Source: Metallibacterium scheffleri (GTDB lineage Bacteria; Pseudomonadota; Gammaproteobacteria; Xanthomonadales; Rhodanobacteraceae). Taken from it: DNA of 64,000 nucleotides. Location of the stretch: the NCBI RefSeq assembly GCF_002077135.1, contig NZ_LDOS01000001.1, forward strand, positions 694,219 to 758,218, written 5' to 3'. Each line of letters opens with the position of its first letter. The stretch's first letter is position 1. Shown in pieces: positions 42,143 through 51,825 of the stretch. The position numbers and the translations under genes are program-made. A model generated the notes under the pieces. That model made no database searches, was not told where the DNA came from, and worked only from the letters and a program-made list of their open reading frames with translations.

Positions 42143-44325
42143 CAGCCCATCTCCAGCGGATCGACATCCAGCGACCAGCGCAGGGCGCGCGCCTGCGGCA
42201 GGGTTTCCAGCACCAGCGCCCAAGGCTTGAGCGCGCGGTGCAGCGCGCCGCGCTGTGCGCCGGCCAGCAGCAACTGGCCGCACCAGCGCGGGCCGCGGCG
42301 CGGCAACGGCGCCGGCATGGGGCCGATGATTTCGATGGCGGCCTCGCTGGGCAGCGCGGTGCGCGCGGCGTCGAGAAACGCGAACAACGCGGCCTCGTGC
42401 GCGGCCTCGGCGCGCAGCAGCGCGTGATAGGCGAACGGCGGCAAGCGCGCGGCGCGGCGTTCGTCGAGCAGACTGGCGGCCAGTGCGTGGTAACCGCCGC
42501 TGAGCAATTGCAGCAGCAGCGGATGGTCGGGGTGGCGCGTTTGCAGCAGCACGCGCCCGGGCTGCGTGCCGCGACCGGCGCGGCCGGCGACCTGCACGAT
42601 GAGCTGCGCGAGGCGCTCGGGCGCGCGGAAGTCGATGCTGTACAAACCCTCGTCCACGCTGGTGACGGCGACCAGGGTCAGGCGCGGCAGATCGTGGCCC
42701 TTGGCCAGCATCTGCGTGCCGACCAGCAGCGCCGGGCCGTGCTCGGGCAGGCGCGTGTCCAGCGCGGCCTGCGCGGCACGCGTGCGCGTGGTTTCGCGAT
42801 CCACGCGCAGCAGCGGAATGTCGGGAAAGCGCTCGGCCAGCGCCGCCTCCAGCCGCTCGGTGCCATGCCCTTGCGCCTGCAGCGCGCTGCTGCCGCAGGA
42901 TGGGCAGCACGGCGGCACCGGCTGCAGGCGTCCACACAGGTGGCACTCCAGCCGCTGCGCGGCGCGGTGCCAGGTGAGCGGGCGCGCGCACTGCGGGCAG
43001 TCGGCGTGCCAGCCGCACTGCGCGCAGCTCAGCACCGGTGCGTAGCCGCGGCGGTTGCGGAACACCATGGCCTGCTCGCCGCGCGCGAAGGTTGCGCCGA
43101 GGGCATCCAGCAGCGGCGCGCTGAGGCCGTGCTCGCTGCGCTGGCGGCGCAGGTCGATCAGTTCCACATGCGGCGCCGGGCGCGCGTTGGCGCGCGCCGC
43201 CAGGCGCAGGTGCGCATAGCGCCCGCGTGCGGCGTTGTGCAGGCTTTCCAGCGCCGGCGTGGCCGAGCCCAGCAGCACCGGGATGCCGAGCGCCTGCGCG
43301 CGCTTGAGCGCCAGATCGCGCGCGTGGTAGCGCAACCCGTCCTGCTGCTTGTAGCTGGCGTCGTGCTCCTCGTCGATCACGATCAGGCCGGCGCGCGGCA
43401 GCGGTGCGAACACCGCCGAACGCGTACCCAGCAGTACACGCGCTGCGCCGCTGCGCGCGCGCAGCCAGGCCTCGGCGCGCAGGCCGTCGCTGAGCCCCGA
43501 GTGCAGCAGGTCGATGCCCACGCCCAGACGCTGTTGTAGGCGCTGCGCGGTTTGCGCGATCAGGCCGATCTCGGGCACCAGTACCAGCGTCTGCCGGCCC
43601 TGCGCCAGCACCTCGGCGATGCGCGCCAGGTACACCTCGGTCTTGCCGCTGCCGGTGACGCCATCGAGCAGGGTCACGGAAAATCCCGGTGGCTGCGCGC
43701 GCAGTTGCGCCAGCGCTTCTGCTTGCGCGGGGTTGAGCGCGGGCGCGGTGCCGGGCGTGGCGGCGCTGTCCGCGGCGGCGATGATGTGTCCGGCGCGGCG
43801 CAGACGCGCCAGCGCCGCGCGCTCGGCGGCAGGCAGCGTGCGTACGCACTGGGCAGGCAGCTCGGCTGCAGCCAGACGTTGCAGCAGCGCCAGACTGGCG
43901 CCGCGCGTGCGGCTGGTCTGCAGCGCGATGCGGCCGGCGTCGCTCAGCATCCAAGTCTGCGCGCGCAGCTGTGGCAACGCGCGGCCATCGCGCAGTGCCA
44001 CCGGCAGCGCGTTGAGCAGGGCCTCGCCAGGGCTGCCAAGCCAGTACTCCGCGGCCCACAGCACGCTGGCCAGCAGCTCGGCATCGAGCAGTGGCACATC
44101 ATCCAGCAGCGCGTTGACCGGCTTGAGTTGTGCCGCGGGCAGATCGCTGCACGCCATGCACGCGACCACCACGCCGATGCGTGTGCCGTGGCCGAACGGC
44201 ACGCGCACGCGCAGGCCGGGCATGGGCGTGCGAAATGACTCCGGCAGGGTGTAATCGAACAGCCGCCGCAGCGGTACCGGCAGTGCCACGCGCAGCACGC
44301 GCGGCGAGGCGTCGGGTTGCGTCAT
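42142..44325 (-). CDS. priA: Primosomal replication restart helicase PriA
   Basis: A 727-aa protein: LLDGVTGSGKTEVYLARI (Walker A), VIDEEHDASYKQQDGLRYHARDLA (motif II and following), a zinc site with CAQCGWHADCPQC and CHLCGR...CCPSCGS, and QVAGRAGRGTQPG (motif VI). PriA reloads the replisome at stalled forks. ATG 44325 (MTQPDAS) is preferred; an upstream start at 44358 exists. The upstream region has two DnaA boxes. Confidence 0.95.
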   Translation of the reverse strand: MTQPDASPRVLRVALPVPLRRLFDYTLPESFRTPMPGLRVRVPFGHGTRIGVVVACMACSDLPAAQLKPVNALLDDVPLLDAELLASVLWAAEYWLGSPGEALLNALPVALRDGRALPQLRAQTWMLSDAGRIALQTSRTRGASLALLQRLAAAELPAQCVRTLPAAERAALARLRRAGHIIAAADSAATPGTAPALNPAQAEALAQLRAQPPGFSVTLLDGVTGSGKTEVYLARIAEVLAQGRQTLVLVPEIGLIAQTAQRLQQRLGVGIDLLHSGLSDGLRAEAWLRARSGAARVLLGTRSAVFAPLPRAGLIVIDEEHDASYKQQDGLRYHARDLALKRAQALGIPVLLGSATPALESLHNAARGRYAHLRLAARANARPAPHVELIDLRRQRSEHGLSAPLLDALGATFARGEQAMVFRNRRGYAPVLSCAQCGWHADCPQCARPLTWHRAAQRLECHLCGRLQPVPPCCPSCGSSALQAQGHGTERLEAALAERFPDIPLLRVDRETTRTRAAQAALDTRLPEHGPALLVGTQMLAKGHDLPRLTLVAVTSVDEGLYSIDFRAPERLAQLIVQVAGRAGRGTQPGRVLLQTRHPDHPLLLQLLSGGYHALAASLLDERRAARLPPFAYHALLRAEAAHEAALFAFLDAARTALPSEAAIEIIGPMPAPLPRRGPRWCGQLLLAGAQRGALHRALKPWALVLETLPQARALRWSLDVDPLEMG

Positions 44326-44634
44326 GTTCGTGTGCGGCTGCGCAACTTCGCGTGGCAAAGGCCGGATTCCGAAAGGATTTGCGGCTTATCCACATGGCTT
44401 GTGGATAAGTCTGTGCATGGGACGCTGCATGGCAGCGTGCGCACCTTGCCACAGCACGCGGCGGCTTGCCTTGGTCACATTTTCAACAAAGCGTCACATA
44501 GTCATGAAAACAGATACTTGCGTGGTGATGCCGGGACGATTTCACGCGCAGCAAACCGTGCCGCGTGCGCGACCGGGTGCAGCTTGCCCAGCCTTGCGCT
44601 GCTGTGCACAACGTCTGCCGCGGATGAAAAATTC
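44326..44634. other. Intergenic region upstream of priA
   Basis: 309 bp between priA (leftward) and the 3' end of the epimerase gene. It contains the inverted DnaA-box pair at 44386-44408 and a more AT-rich stretch (44475-44520). No gene seen. Confidence 0.6.
44386..44408. promoter_or_regulatory. Inverted pair of consensus DnaA boxes
   Basis: TTATCCACA-TGGCT-TGTGGATAA: two perfect 9-mers of the high-affinity DnaA site facing each other across 5 bp, about 60 bp upstream of the priA start. Possible transcriptional control of priA by DnaA. Confidence 0.75.
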
Positions 44635-45627
44635 CTATTGCGTGGCGGCCAGCAAGCCCGCGGTCTGCAGCCAGGCCACGGTGTCATCGGCCATGGTTTG
44701 CAGCGGCTGATGGCGGTAGCCCAGTTCAATGCGGGCGCGGGTGTCATCCACGCACAGATGATGGCAGGCCAGGGCCACGCTTTCGCGGGTCAGCGCGGGC
44801 GGCCGGCCGGTGCAAACCGCGGCGGATTCATCCAGCACGGCGCGCAGCCAGAGCAGCGCATGCGGCAGGGTGCGGCGCGGCGCGGGCAGGTGCAGCGCCC
44901 GCGCCAGCGCCGCGACCAGCGCGCTGAACGGTGCCGCCGCGCCGCCCAGCACCCATGCCCGCGCTGCCGCCGGATGCATGGCCGCCGCCACGTGCGCGGC
45001 CGCGACCTCGCGCACATCGGCGAACGCACCCACGCCGGGTGGCGCGCCGGGCAGGCGCCGCGCGGCGATGAGTTGCGCCAGGCGCGACCAGTTGTGGCGA
45101 TCGCCGGGGCCGAGGATGTGGCCGGGCTGCAGCACCGCGGCGCTGATGCGTCCGCTCTGCGCCGCGGCGCAGACCAGGGCCTCGGCCGCGGCCTTGCTGC
45201 GCGCGTAGTGCACCGGTCCGTGCAGGCCGAGACGTGGCGAGTCCTCGTCGATGCAGGCTGCGGTCAGGCCGTACACGCTGATGCTGGAGGTGTAAACGAA
45301 ACGCGGCACGCCGGCGGCGATGGCGGCATCCAGCAGCGCGCGCGTGCCGTCGACGTTGATGCGCCACTGGCGCGCGCGCTCGCGTCGCCACACGCTGGTG
45401 TCGGCGGCGATGTGGAACACGACATCGGGCGCGGGTGTGAGTGCCCGTGCCAGCAGCGCGGCGTCGTCGATCTCGCCCTGCACCACATCGACCCCCGCGG
45501 CGGTCAGCGCCGCGCGACTGGCATCGCTGTGCGCCAGCGCGCGCAGCGTCACGCCCTGCCGCTGCAACGCGGCGCGCACGTGGCCGCCGAGGAAACCGCC
45601 GGCTCCGGTGATGAATGCGCTGCGCAT
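44635..45627 (-). CDS. NAD(P)-dependent epimerase/dehydratase (extended SDR)
   Basis: A 330-aa Rossmann protein: AFITGAGGFLGGHVRAAL (nucleotide loop), VVFHIAADTSVW, YTSSISVYG and HYARSKAAAE (YxxxK catalytic pair). It resembles dihydroflavonol reductase/epimerase-like members; substrate unknown. ATG 45627 removes a non-homologous extension. Confidence 0.88.
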   Translation of the reverse strand: MRSAFITGAGGFLGGHVRAALQRQGVTLRALAHSDASRAALTAAGVDVVQGEIDDAALLARALTPAPDVVFHIAADTSVWRRERARQWRINVDGTRALLDAAIAAGVPRFVYTSSISVYGLTAACIDEDSPRLGLHGPVHYARSKAAAEALVCAAAQSGRISAAVLQPGHILGPGDRHNWSRLAQLIAARRLPGAPPGVGAFADVREVAAAHVAAAMHPAAARAWVLGGAAAPFSALVAALARALHLPAPRRTLPHALLWLRAVLDESAAVCTGRPPALTRESVALACHHLCVDDTRARIELGYRHQPLQTMADDTVAWLQTAGLLAATQ

Positions 45628-45717
45628 GTCAGGCCTCGTCCGGGCGTCGCGCCGCAAGCATCGGTGCCACACCGGCACCGGCTACACTGCGCGGCTTTCG
45701 CATCACAAGCAGGCATC

Positions 45718-47085
45718 ATGGCACGCGTCGATACGCGCCGGTTCGCGGATGAAGCCTGGAGCACGCTGCGTCTGGCGCTGCCACTGATCACCGGGCAACT
45801 GGCGGCGGTCGGCATGAGCGCGGTCGATGCGGTGATGGCCGGGCACTACTCGGCCGACGTGCTGGGCGCGGTGGCGGTGGGCGTGAGTCTGTGGTCGCTG
45901 GCCGTGGTCACCGCGATCGGCCTGATGATGGCGCTGCCGCCCTCGGTGGCGCAGTTGGTCGGCGCCGAACGTCGCGCTGAAATCGGTCCACTGTTCCGCC
46001 AGGCGCTGTGGCTGGCGTTGAGCATGGGCTTGCTGCTGTTCGCCGCGGTGCACTGGCTGGCGCCACAGGTGGTGCGCGCGCTGCACGTCGATCCGCGATT
46101 GTGGCCGCAGGTGACCGAGTTCCTGCACGCGGTGTCCTTCGGTGCGCCGGCCATCGCCTGTTATTTCGCGCTGCGTGGTGTGTCCGAGGGCATGGGGCAT
46201 ACGCGCCCGACCATGTATTTCGGCGTGCTGGGCCTGGTGTTGCTGGTGCCACTGGACTACGTGCTGATGTACGGCAGGCTGGGCGTGCCGGCACTGGGCG
46301 CGCAGGGCAGCGGCATGGCCACGGCGCTGATCCTGTGGGCGGAGCTGTGCGGTTTCGCGCTGTACATGCGCCGTGCGCGCATCTATGACGGGCTGCATTT
46401 GTTCAAGCGCCCGGAGCCGCCGGACCTGCGCGCCTTGGGCGCATTGCTGCGCCTGGGCATGCCGATGGCCTTCAGCCTGCTGATGGAGGCGGGGCTGTTC
46501 GTGGCCGCGGCGCTGGCCATCGGGCGCCTGGGCGCGGACGTGGTGGCCAGCCACCAGATCGCGCTCAACGTGGCCTCGGTGACCTTCATGCTGCCGCTGG
46601 GCCTGGCCATGGCGATCACCGTGCGCGTGGGGTTCGCGGTGGGGCGCGGCGATACGCGCGGGGTGCGCTACGCCGGTTACAGCGGCATCGCGCTGACCCT
46701 GCTGACGCAGAGTTTTTCCACCGCGCTGATGCTGGGTTTTCCGCACGCCATCGCCGCGATCTACACCGTCAACCCGCGCGTGATCGCGCTGGCGGCGCAA
46801 CTGCTGGTGCTGGCCGGCATCTTCCAGTTTTCCGATGGCATCCAGGTGGCCTCGGCCGGCGCGCTGCGCGGGCTCAAGGACACGCGCGTGCCGATGTTCA
46901 TCACCGCGTTCGCGTATTGGGTGGTGGGTTTTCCGCTGGGCATCTACCTCGGCTTCTGGCACCACCTCGGCGCGCGCGGCGTGTGGATGGGCCTGATCGC
47001 CGGGCTGAGCATGGCCGCGCTGCTGTTGTTCGCGCGCTTCGTGCGCCGTGCGCACCGGCTGAACCTGGTGACCGATGGCGGATGA
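45718..47085 (+). CDS. norM: MATE-family multidrug efflux protein
   Basis: A 455-aa membrane protein with about 12 hydrophobic segments. MATE hallmarks: LPLITGQLAAVGMSAVDAVMAGHYSADVLGAVAVG at the start (written here in parts: LPLITGQLAAVGMS, then VDAVMAGHYS), and QIALNVASVTFMLPLGLAMA in the second half. It exports cationic compounds with Na+ or H+. Divergent from the epimerase gene. Confidence 0.9.
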   Translation: MARVDTRRFADEAWSTLRLALPLITGQLAAVGMSAVDAVMAGHYSADVLGAVAVGVSLWSLAVVTAIGLMMALPPSVAQLVGAERRAEIGPLFRQALWLALSMGLLLFAAVHWLAPQVVRALHVDPRLWPQVTEFLHAVSFGAPAIACYFALRGVSEGMGHTRPTMYFGVLGLVLLVPLDYVLMYGRLGVPALGAQGSGMATALILWAELCGFALYMRRARIYDGLHLFKRPEPPDLRALGALLRLGMPMAFSLLMEAGLFVAAALAIGRLGADVVASHQIALNVASVTFMLPLGLAMAITVRVGFAVGRGDTRGVRYAGYSGIALTLLTQSFSTALMLGFPHAIAAIYTVNPRVIALAAQLLVLAGIFQFSDGIQVASAGALRGLKDTRVPMFITAFAYWVVGFPLGIYLGFWHHLGARGVWMGLIAGLSMAALLLFARFVRRAHRLNLVTDGG

Positions 47086-47139
47086 CGCCCGTGCCGGGCT
47101 GGGCTAGGCTGCGCGCTTTCACAGGTACGGGACACGGTC

Positions 47140-48999
47140 ATGGCCGACGTCAAGCAGCGCAATGGATTCCTCGGCTTCATCAGGGTGCTGTGGCGCGGCA
47201 TCAATATCACCCGCCAGGCCATCCTCAACCTGATCTTCTTCGGCCTGCTGCTGATCATCATCCTCGCCGCCGCGCGTCGGCCGCTGCCCTTGCAGGACAA
47301 GACCGTGCTGGTGCTGCAGCCCAAGGGCCAGATCGTCGAGCAGTACAGCATCGACCCCGCGCAGCGCGTGATCGCAAGGCTGTCCGGCGAGCCCATCCAG
47401 CAAGTGCAGTTGCGCGACCTGCTGATGGTACTCAAGCACGCCGCCACGGATCCGCATATCAGCGCGGTGTTGCTGGACACCTCCGACCTGCAGACCGGCA
47501 CCTGGACCTACGCCAGCCTGCGTCAGGTCGGTCACGCGCTGGATGAGTTCGAGACCAGCGGCAAGCCGGTGATCGCCTGGGCCAGCGGCTACGACCAGGG
47601 CCAGTACTACCTGGCCATGCACGCCAACCGCGTGCTGCTGGATCCGGCCGGCAGCGTGTTGTTCACCGGCTTCGACAGCTACCAGCCGTATTTCAAGGAT
47701 CTGCTCGACAAGCTCGGCGTGAACGTGCATTTGTTCCGCGTCGGCGAATTCAAATCCGCGGCCGAACCGTTCATCCTCAATGGGCCCTCGCCGGCCGCGC
47801 AGGAAGCCAACGCCTACTGGCTGGGCGGCCTGTGGAACCAGTGGCTGGATTCCGTGGCCAAGGCGCGCAAGCTCACCCCGGCGCAGGTCAAGCAGGACAT
47901 CGACGACATGCCGCAAGGCGTGGCCGCGGCCGGTGGCGATCTGGCGAAAATGGCGCTGGACGAGCACTTCGTCGATGGTCTGGCCACGCGCGCGCAGGTC
48001 GTCGCCGAGCTGCGCAAGCTGAGCGCGCCGGAAAAAGACGGCTACGGGTTCCGTGGCGTCGGCTTCGGCGAATATCTGGCGCGCATCCGGCGCGATGCAC
48101 CGAAACTCGACAATCGCCCCGAGGTCGCCGTGGTGGTGGCCGAAGGCGACATCATCAGCGGCCCGCAGAAGCCGGGCAGCATCGGCGGTGCCGAAACCGC
48201 GCGGCTGATCCGCGCGGCGCGCGAGAACAAGCACGTCAAGGCCATCGTGCTGCGCGTCAACTCGCCCGGCGGCGCGGTCTATCCGGCCGAGTTGATCCGG
48301 CGCGAGGTGCAACTGGCGCGCGCCGCCGGCAAGCCGGTGGTGGCTTCGATGGGCAACGTGGCCGCCAGCGGCGGCTACTGGATCTCGATGGACGCCAACC
48401 AGATCGTCGCCGAGCCGGACACCATCACCGGCTCGATCGGCATCTTCGGCCTGTACTACAACATTCCCGACACGCTGGCCAAGATCGGCATCCACACTGG
48501 CGGTCTCGGCACCACGCCATGGGCCGGCGCGTTCGACATCACCCGTCCGCTGGATCCCAAGCTGGGCGCGACCATCCAGCAGATCATCGACCACGGTTAC
48601 ATGCAGTTCGTCGGCGGCGTGGCCAAGGCGCGCGGCAAGACCTTCGAGCAGATCAACGCCATCGCCCAGGGTCGCGTGTGGACGGGTCGTCAGGCCGTTG
48701 CACGCGGACTGGTGGACAAGCTCGGCGGCATCGACACCGCCATCGCGCTGGCGGCGCAGGACGCCAAGCTGGGCAAGAACTATCGCGTGCACTACATCAG
48801 CGAGCCGATGAGCCCCTTGCAGCGCGCGCTGATGGGCTTCGGCGACAGCGCGCTGGCGTCCATCGCCATCCACCACGGCTTCACCCTGCCATCATGGATG
48901 GCCAGCTTCGCGCCGCGCGTCACCGGCCCGCTGCAGATGCTGCAGAACGCGCGGCCCGGCAAGGTCAACGCCTACGCGTATTGCTTCTGCGGGCAGTAG
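47140..48999 (+). CDS. sppA: Signal peptide peptidase SppA, 67-kDa type
   Basis: A 619-aa protein with an N-terminal membrane anchor (about residues 25-45) and tandem peptidase domains. The general-base lysine is in RVGEFKSAAEPF (about 208) and the serine nucleophile in MGNVAASGGYWIS (about 410). SppA digests cleaved signal peptides in the inner membrane. Confidence 0.94.
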   Translation: MADVKQRNGFLGFIRVLWRGINITRQAILNLIFFGLLLIIILAAARRPLPLQDKTVLVLQPKGQIVEQYSIDPAQRVIARLSGEPIQQVQLRDLLMVLKHAATDPHISAVLLDTSDLQTGTWTYASLRQVGHALDEFETSGKPVIAWASGYDQGQYYLAMHANRVLLDPAGSVLFTGFDSYQPYFKDLLDKLGVNVHLFRVGEFKSAAEPFILNGPSPAAQEANAYWLGGLWNQWLDSVAKARKLTPAQVKQDIDDMPQGVAAAGGDLAKMALDEHFVDGLATRAQVVAELRKLSAPEKDGYGFRGVGFGEYLARIRRDAPKLDNRPEVAVVVAEGDIISGPQKPGSIGGAETARLIRAARENKHVKAIVLRVNSPGGAVYPAELIRREVQLARAAGKPVVASMGNVAASGGYWISMDANQIVAEPDTITGSIGIFGLYYNIPDTLAKIGIHTGGLGTTPWAGAFDITRPLDPKLGATIQQIIDHGYMQFVGGVAKARGKTFEQINAIAQGRVWTGRQAVARGLVDKLGGIDTAIALAAQDAKLGKNYRVHYISEPMSPLQRALMGFGDSALASIAIHHGFTLPSWMASFAPRVTGPLQMLQNARPGKVNAYAYCFCGQ

Positions 49000-49005
49000 T
49001 AGATC

Positions 49006-49033
49006 GGCACGCGGCACGCGGCACGCGGCACCC
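49006..49033. repeat. Four 7-bp tandem repeats
   Basis: GGCACGC repeated three times plus GGCACCC, just after the sppA stop. Confidence 0.7.
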
Positions 49034-49073
49034 GGCAGCGTCCGGGTCGCCGCGCGCGGCCTCCTGCTGGTCG

Positions 49074-49100
49074 TGCCGAGCGCAGCGAAGCCTCTCTTCC
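49074..49100. repeat. Dispersed GCCGAGCG..GCGAAGC repeat
   Basis: GTGCCGAGCGCAGCGAAGCC occurs here and a close copy lies at 56493-56516. The unit is often found between genes in this group. Confidence 0.55.
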
Positions 49101-49196
49101 GCGCGTCTGCGCACGGCGCCAAGGCGGGTTCCGTCGCGACGCCCGGATGACAAAGCAAGGCAGGGCGCAATGATCCTGCGCTTGCCGGCATCCGCT

Positions 49197-49451
49197 TCAA
49201 TGTGTCTGCGCGGCGATCTGCGCGCGCTGTTTCGCGGCCTGCCGGTTGACGATGGCCTGTACGTCGCGCGCGCGCTGTTTGTCCTTGAGCAATGGCGCCA
49301 ACGGCGTGCCGCCGAGCCCGCCATCGGCGGGCGCCACGGAACCGGCACGCGCTGCCAGCGTCGCGTGCGTGGTGTCGGCCGCGGGTTTGCTGCATGCGGC
49401 GAGCAGCGGCAGCAATACGCAGGCGGCCAGGGCCAGGATGTGCGGGCGCAT
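49197..49451 (-). CDS. Small lipoprotein
   Basis: An 84-aa protein with a signal peptide and lipobox LLAAC at about residues 16-20, followed by a mature part of about 65 residues with a charged C-terminal helix. No family recognised. GAGAGACCC precedes ATG 49451. Confidence 0.65.
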   Translation of the reverse strand: MRPHILALAACVLLPLLAACSKPAADTTHATLAARAGSVAPADGGLGGTPLAPLLKDKQRARDVQAIVNRQAAKQRAQIAAQTH

Positions 49452-49540
49452 GGGTCTCTCCGCGCGGGGTTGCGTGCAGTCTCGCGCGGGCATGGGGCGC
49501 GGGCAAGCCGGCGCTACACTCGCGCGCAGCGGAGGTGGGC

Positions 49541-50335
49541 ATGAACGAGATCCTGGCGCGCTGGCGCCTTGATGGCAGCACGGCCCTGGTCACTGGCGCC
49601 AGTCGCGGCATCGGCTACGCCTGCGCGCGCGAGCTGGCGGCGCTGGGCGCGCGCGTGCTGCTGGTGGCGCGCGATGCCGATGCGCTGGAAGCCGCTCGGC
49701 GCGAGTTGAGCGAGGAATTCCCGGCCTGCGCGGCGCACGCGTTCGCCGCCGACCTGAGCCTGGCCGAGTCGCGTCTGGAAGTGTTCGACTGGATCGCCGA
49801 CTTGAACGCCGATGCCGGCGCCGAGCTGTCCATCGTGGTCAACAACGTCGGCGCCAACCAGGTGCGCGCCGCGCTCGATTACCCGCTCGCCGAGGTCGAG
49901 GCGCTGCTGCGCACCAACCTGCTCAGCGCGTTTCATCTGTGCCAGCTCGCGCATCCGCACCTGGCCGCGCACGGCGCCGGCGCCATCGTCAACGTCGGCT
50001 CGGTATCCGGCCTCACGCATGTGCGCACCGGCGCGCCTTACGGCATGAGCAAGGCCGCGTTGCACCAGCTCACGCGCAATTTCGCCTGTGAGTGGGCCGA
50101 GGACGGCATCCGCGTCAATGCCGTGGCGCCCTGGTACATCCGCACGCGCCGCACCGAAACTGCGCTGGCCGATGCGGACTATCTCGACGAGGTGCTGGCG
50201 CGCACGCCCATGCAGCGCATCGGCGAGCCGCACGAGGTCGCCGCGGCGGTGGCCTTCCTGTGCCTGCCGGCGGCCAGCTACATCAGCGGCGAGTGCATCG
50301 CCGTGGATGGCGGCTTCCTGCGTTACGGGTTCTGA
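49541..50335 (+). CDS. Short-chain dehydrogenase/reductase, tropinone-reductase-like
   Basis: A 264-aa [22 protein letters not shown] (TGxxxGIG), NNVG, catalytic Ser in VGSVSG and YGMSKAA (YxxxK), C-terminal [21 protein letters not shown] lies upstream of ATG 49541. Substrate unknown. Confidence 0.92.
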   Translation: MNEILARWRLDGSTALVTGASRGIGYACARELAALGARVLLVARDADALEAARRELSEEFPACAAHAFAADLSLAESRLEVFDWIADLNADAGAELSIVVNNVGANQVRAALDYPLAEVEALLRTNLLSAFHLCQLAHPHLAAHGAGAIVNVGSVSGLTHVRTGAPYGMSKAALHQLTRNFACEWAEDGIRVNAVAPWYIRTRRTETALADADYLDEVLARTPMQRIGEPHEVAAAVAFLCLPAASYISGECIAVDGGFLRYGF

Positions 50336-50428
50336 GGTGCGACGGCGCGCGTCAGGCGCTGGCATAATCCGTGCGCTATGGACGCGCAGCCCGCACCATG
50401 CGGCGTTGCGCAGCGAGAGGAAACCGTC

Positions 50429-51688
50429 ATGGCCGACGCGTGTGCGGCACCGATCAACCCCGATATGCGCTGGCTGGAGCAACTGCCGACCGGCGTGATC
50501 CTGATCGTCGGTGAGCATCTGCGCTACGCCAATGCCGAGGCGCTGCGCCTGATCCGCGCGGCGACGCCGCAGGATGTGCTGGGGCGCAGCGTGCAGGATT
50601 TCGTGCATCCGCTGGATCTGGCGCGCGTGCTGGCGCGCATCCGCCGCGCCGAGCGCGGCGAAGCCGGCAATCCGCCCACCGAGTTTCGCGTGTACGCCTG
50701 CGACGGCAGCCTGCGCGTGCTGGCGATGACCAGCACGCCGCTGCGCCTTGGCAACACCTGGGCGGCGCTGGCCACGTTCATGGACCTCAGCGCGCGTGCC
50801 GAGATGGACGCGCGCCTGCGCGAAACCGACGACAACTTCCAGCGCATGATGAACACCATGCAGGACGTGTTCTACCGCACCGATGCCGACGGCATCACGC
50901 GCTACGTATGCCCGGCGGTGAAGAACGTGCTCGGCTACGCCGCCGCGGACATCATCGGCCTGCCGGCAGCGATGTTCTATCCCGACCCGGCCGAGCGCGA
51001 GCCGCTGCTGGCGGCCATCCGTCGCGACGGTTTCGTGCACGATTTTCCGGGGCGCATGCGCTGCCGCGACGGGCGCATCATCGACATCGCCATCAGCACG
51101 CAGGTGCTGCGCGACGAGCAGGGCAATTACGCTGGCGTGGAGGGCATCTGGCGCGACATCAGCGAGCGCAAGCGCATGGAACGCGAGCTGGAGCGGCTGG
51201 CCACGCGCGACGACCTCACCGGCATCCTCAATCGCCGCGCCATTCTCGAGCAAATCGAAGACGCCCTGGCGCGGTTGCGCCGTGGCGGCGGTCCATTCGC
51301 GCTGTTGCTGTTCGACCTGGATCATTTCAAGCGCATCAACGACGGCTGGGGCCATGGCGCGGGTGATGGTGTGCTGCGCCAGTTCGTGGCGCTGGTACAG
51401 ACGCTGTTGCGCGATGTCGATCGGTTCGGGCGCCTGGGCGGCGAGGAATTCGTGCTGCTGCTGGAGCGGGTCGACGCGAGCGCGGCACGGCATCTGGCCG
51501 AGCGCATCCGCGCCGCGGTGCAGTCGACGCCCTTCATCGTCGATCGCCTGCACGCGGTGGAGTTGACGGTGAGCCTCGGTCTTGCCGACCTGCGTGTTGG
51601 CGACCGCCGTGCCAGCGATCCACTCGAACGCGCGGACCGCGCCCTGTATCGGGTCAAGGCGGAAGGTCGCAACCGCGTCGGTGCCTAA
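50429..51688 (+). CDS. PAS-PAS diguanylate cyclase
   Basis: A 419-aa soluble protein. Two PAS domains (about residues 15-125 and 130-255) precede a GGDEF domain with DLDHFKRINDGWGHGAGD and RFGRLGGEEFVLL. The active GGEEF and the inhibitory RxxD (RDVD, five residues upstream) are both present, so product inhibition is expected. It makes cyclic di-GMP in response to an unknown cue. Start at 50429 is favoured by GAGAGGA upstream; ATG 50378 would add 17 residues. Confidence 0.9.
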   Translation: MADACAAPINPDMRWLEQLPTGVILIVGEHLRYANAEALRLIRAATPQDVLGRSVQDFVHPLDLARVLARIRRAERGEAGNPPTEFRVYACDGSLRVLAMTSTPLRLGNTWAALATFMDLSARAEMDARLRETDDNFQRMMNTMQDVFYRTDADGITRYVCPAVKNVLGYAAADIIGLPAAMFYPDPAEREPLLAAIRRDGFVHDFPGRMRCRDGRIIDIAISTQVLRDEQGNYAGVEGIWRDISERKRMERELERLATRDDLTGILNRRAILEQIEDALARLRRGGGPFALLLFDLDHFKRINDGWGHGAGDGVLRQFVALVQTLLRDVDRFGRLGGEEFVLLLERVDASAARHLAERIRAAVQSTPFIVDRLHAVELTVSLGLADLRVGDRRASDPLERADRALYRVKAEGRNRVGA

Positions 51689-51825
51689 GCGGCGAGCGGC
51701 GCGGTTCTCGTCAGTCCCGCGCCGCTCGCGCACAATGCGACAAAGGTGGCGCGGCTCTGCCGCGTCCGTTTGTTTTGCAAACCGCGGCAGGATGCCCGGT
51801 TTTGCAAACTGATCTGGATACGATC

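Noticed and set aside
42047-44059. A 670-codon leftward frame overlapping priA
   Set aside because: It is a frame-shifted shadow of priA with Arg/Ala-rich low-complexity text and no motifs.
44386-44408. Chromosomal replication origin
   Set aside because: Only two DnaA boxes, no dnaA/dnaN/gyrB genes and no extended AT-rich unwinding region.
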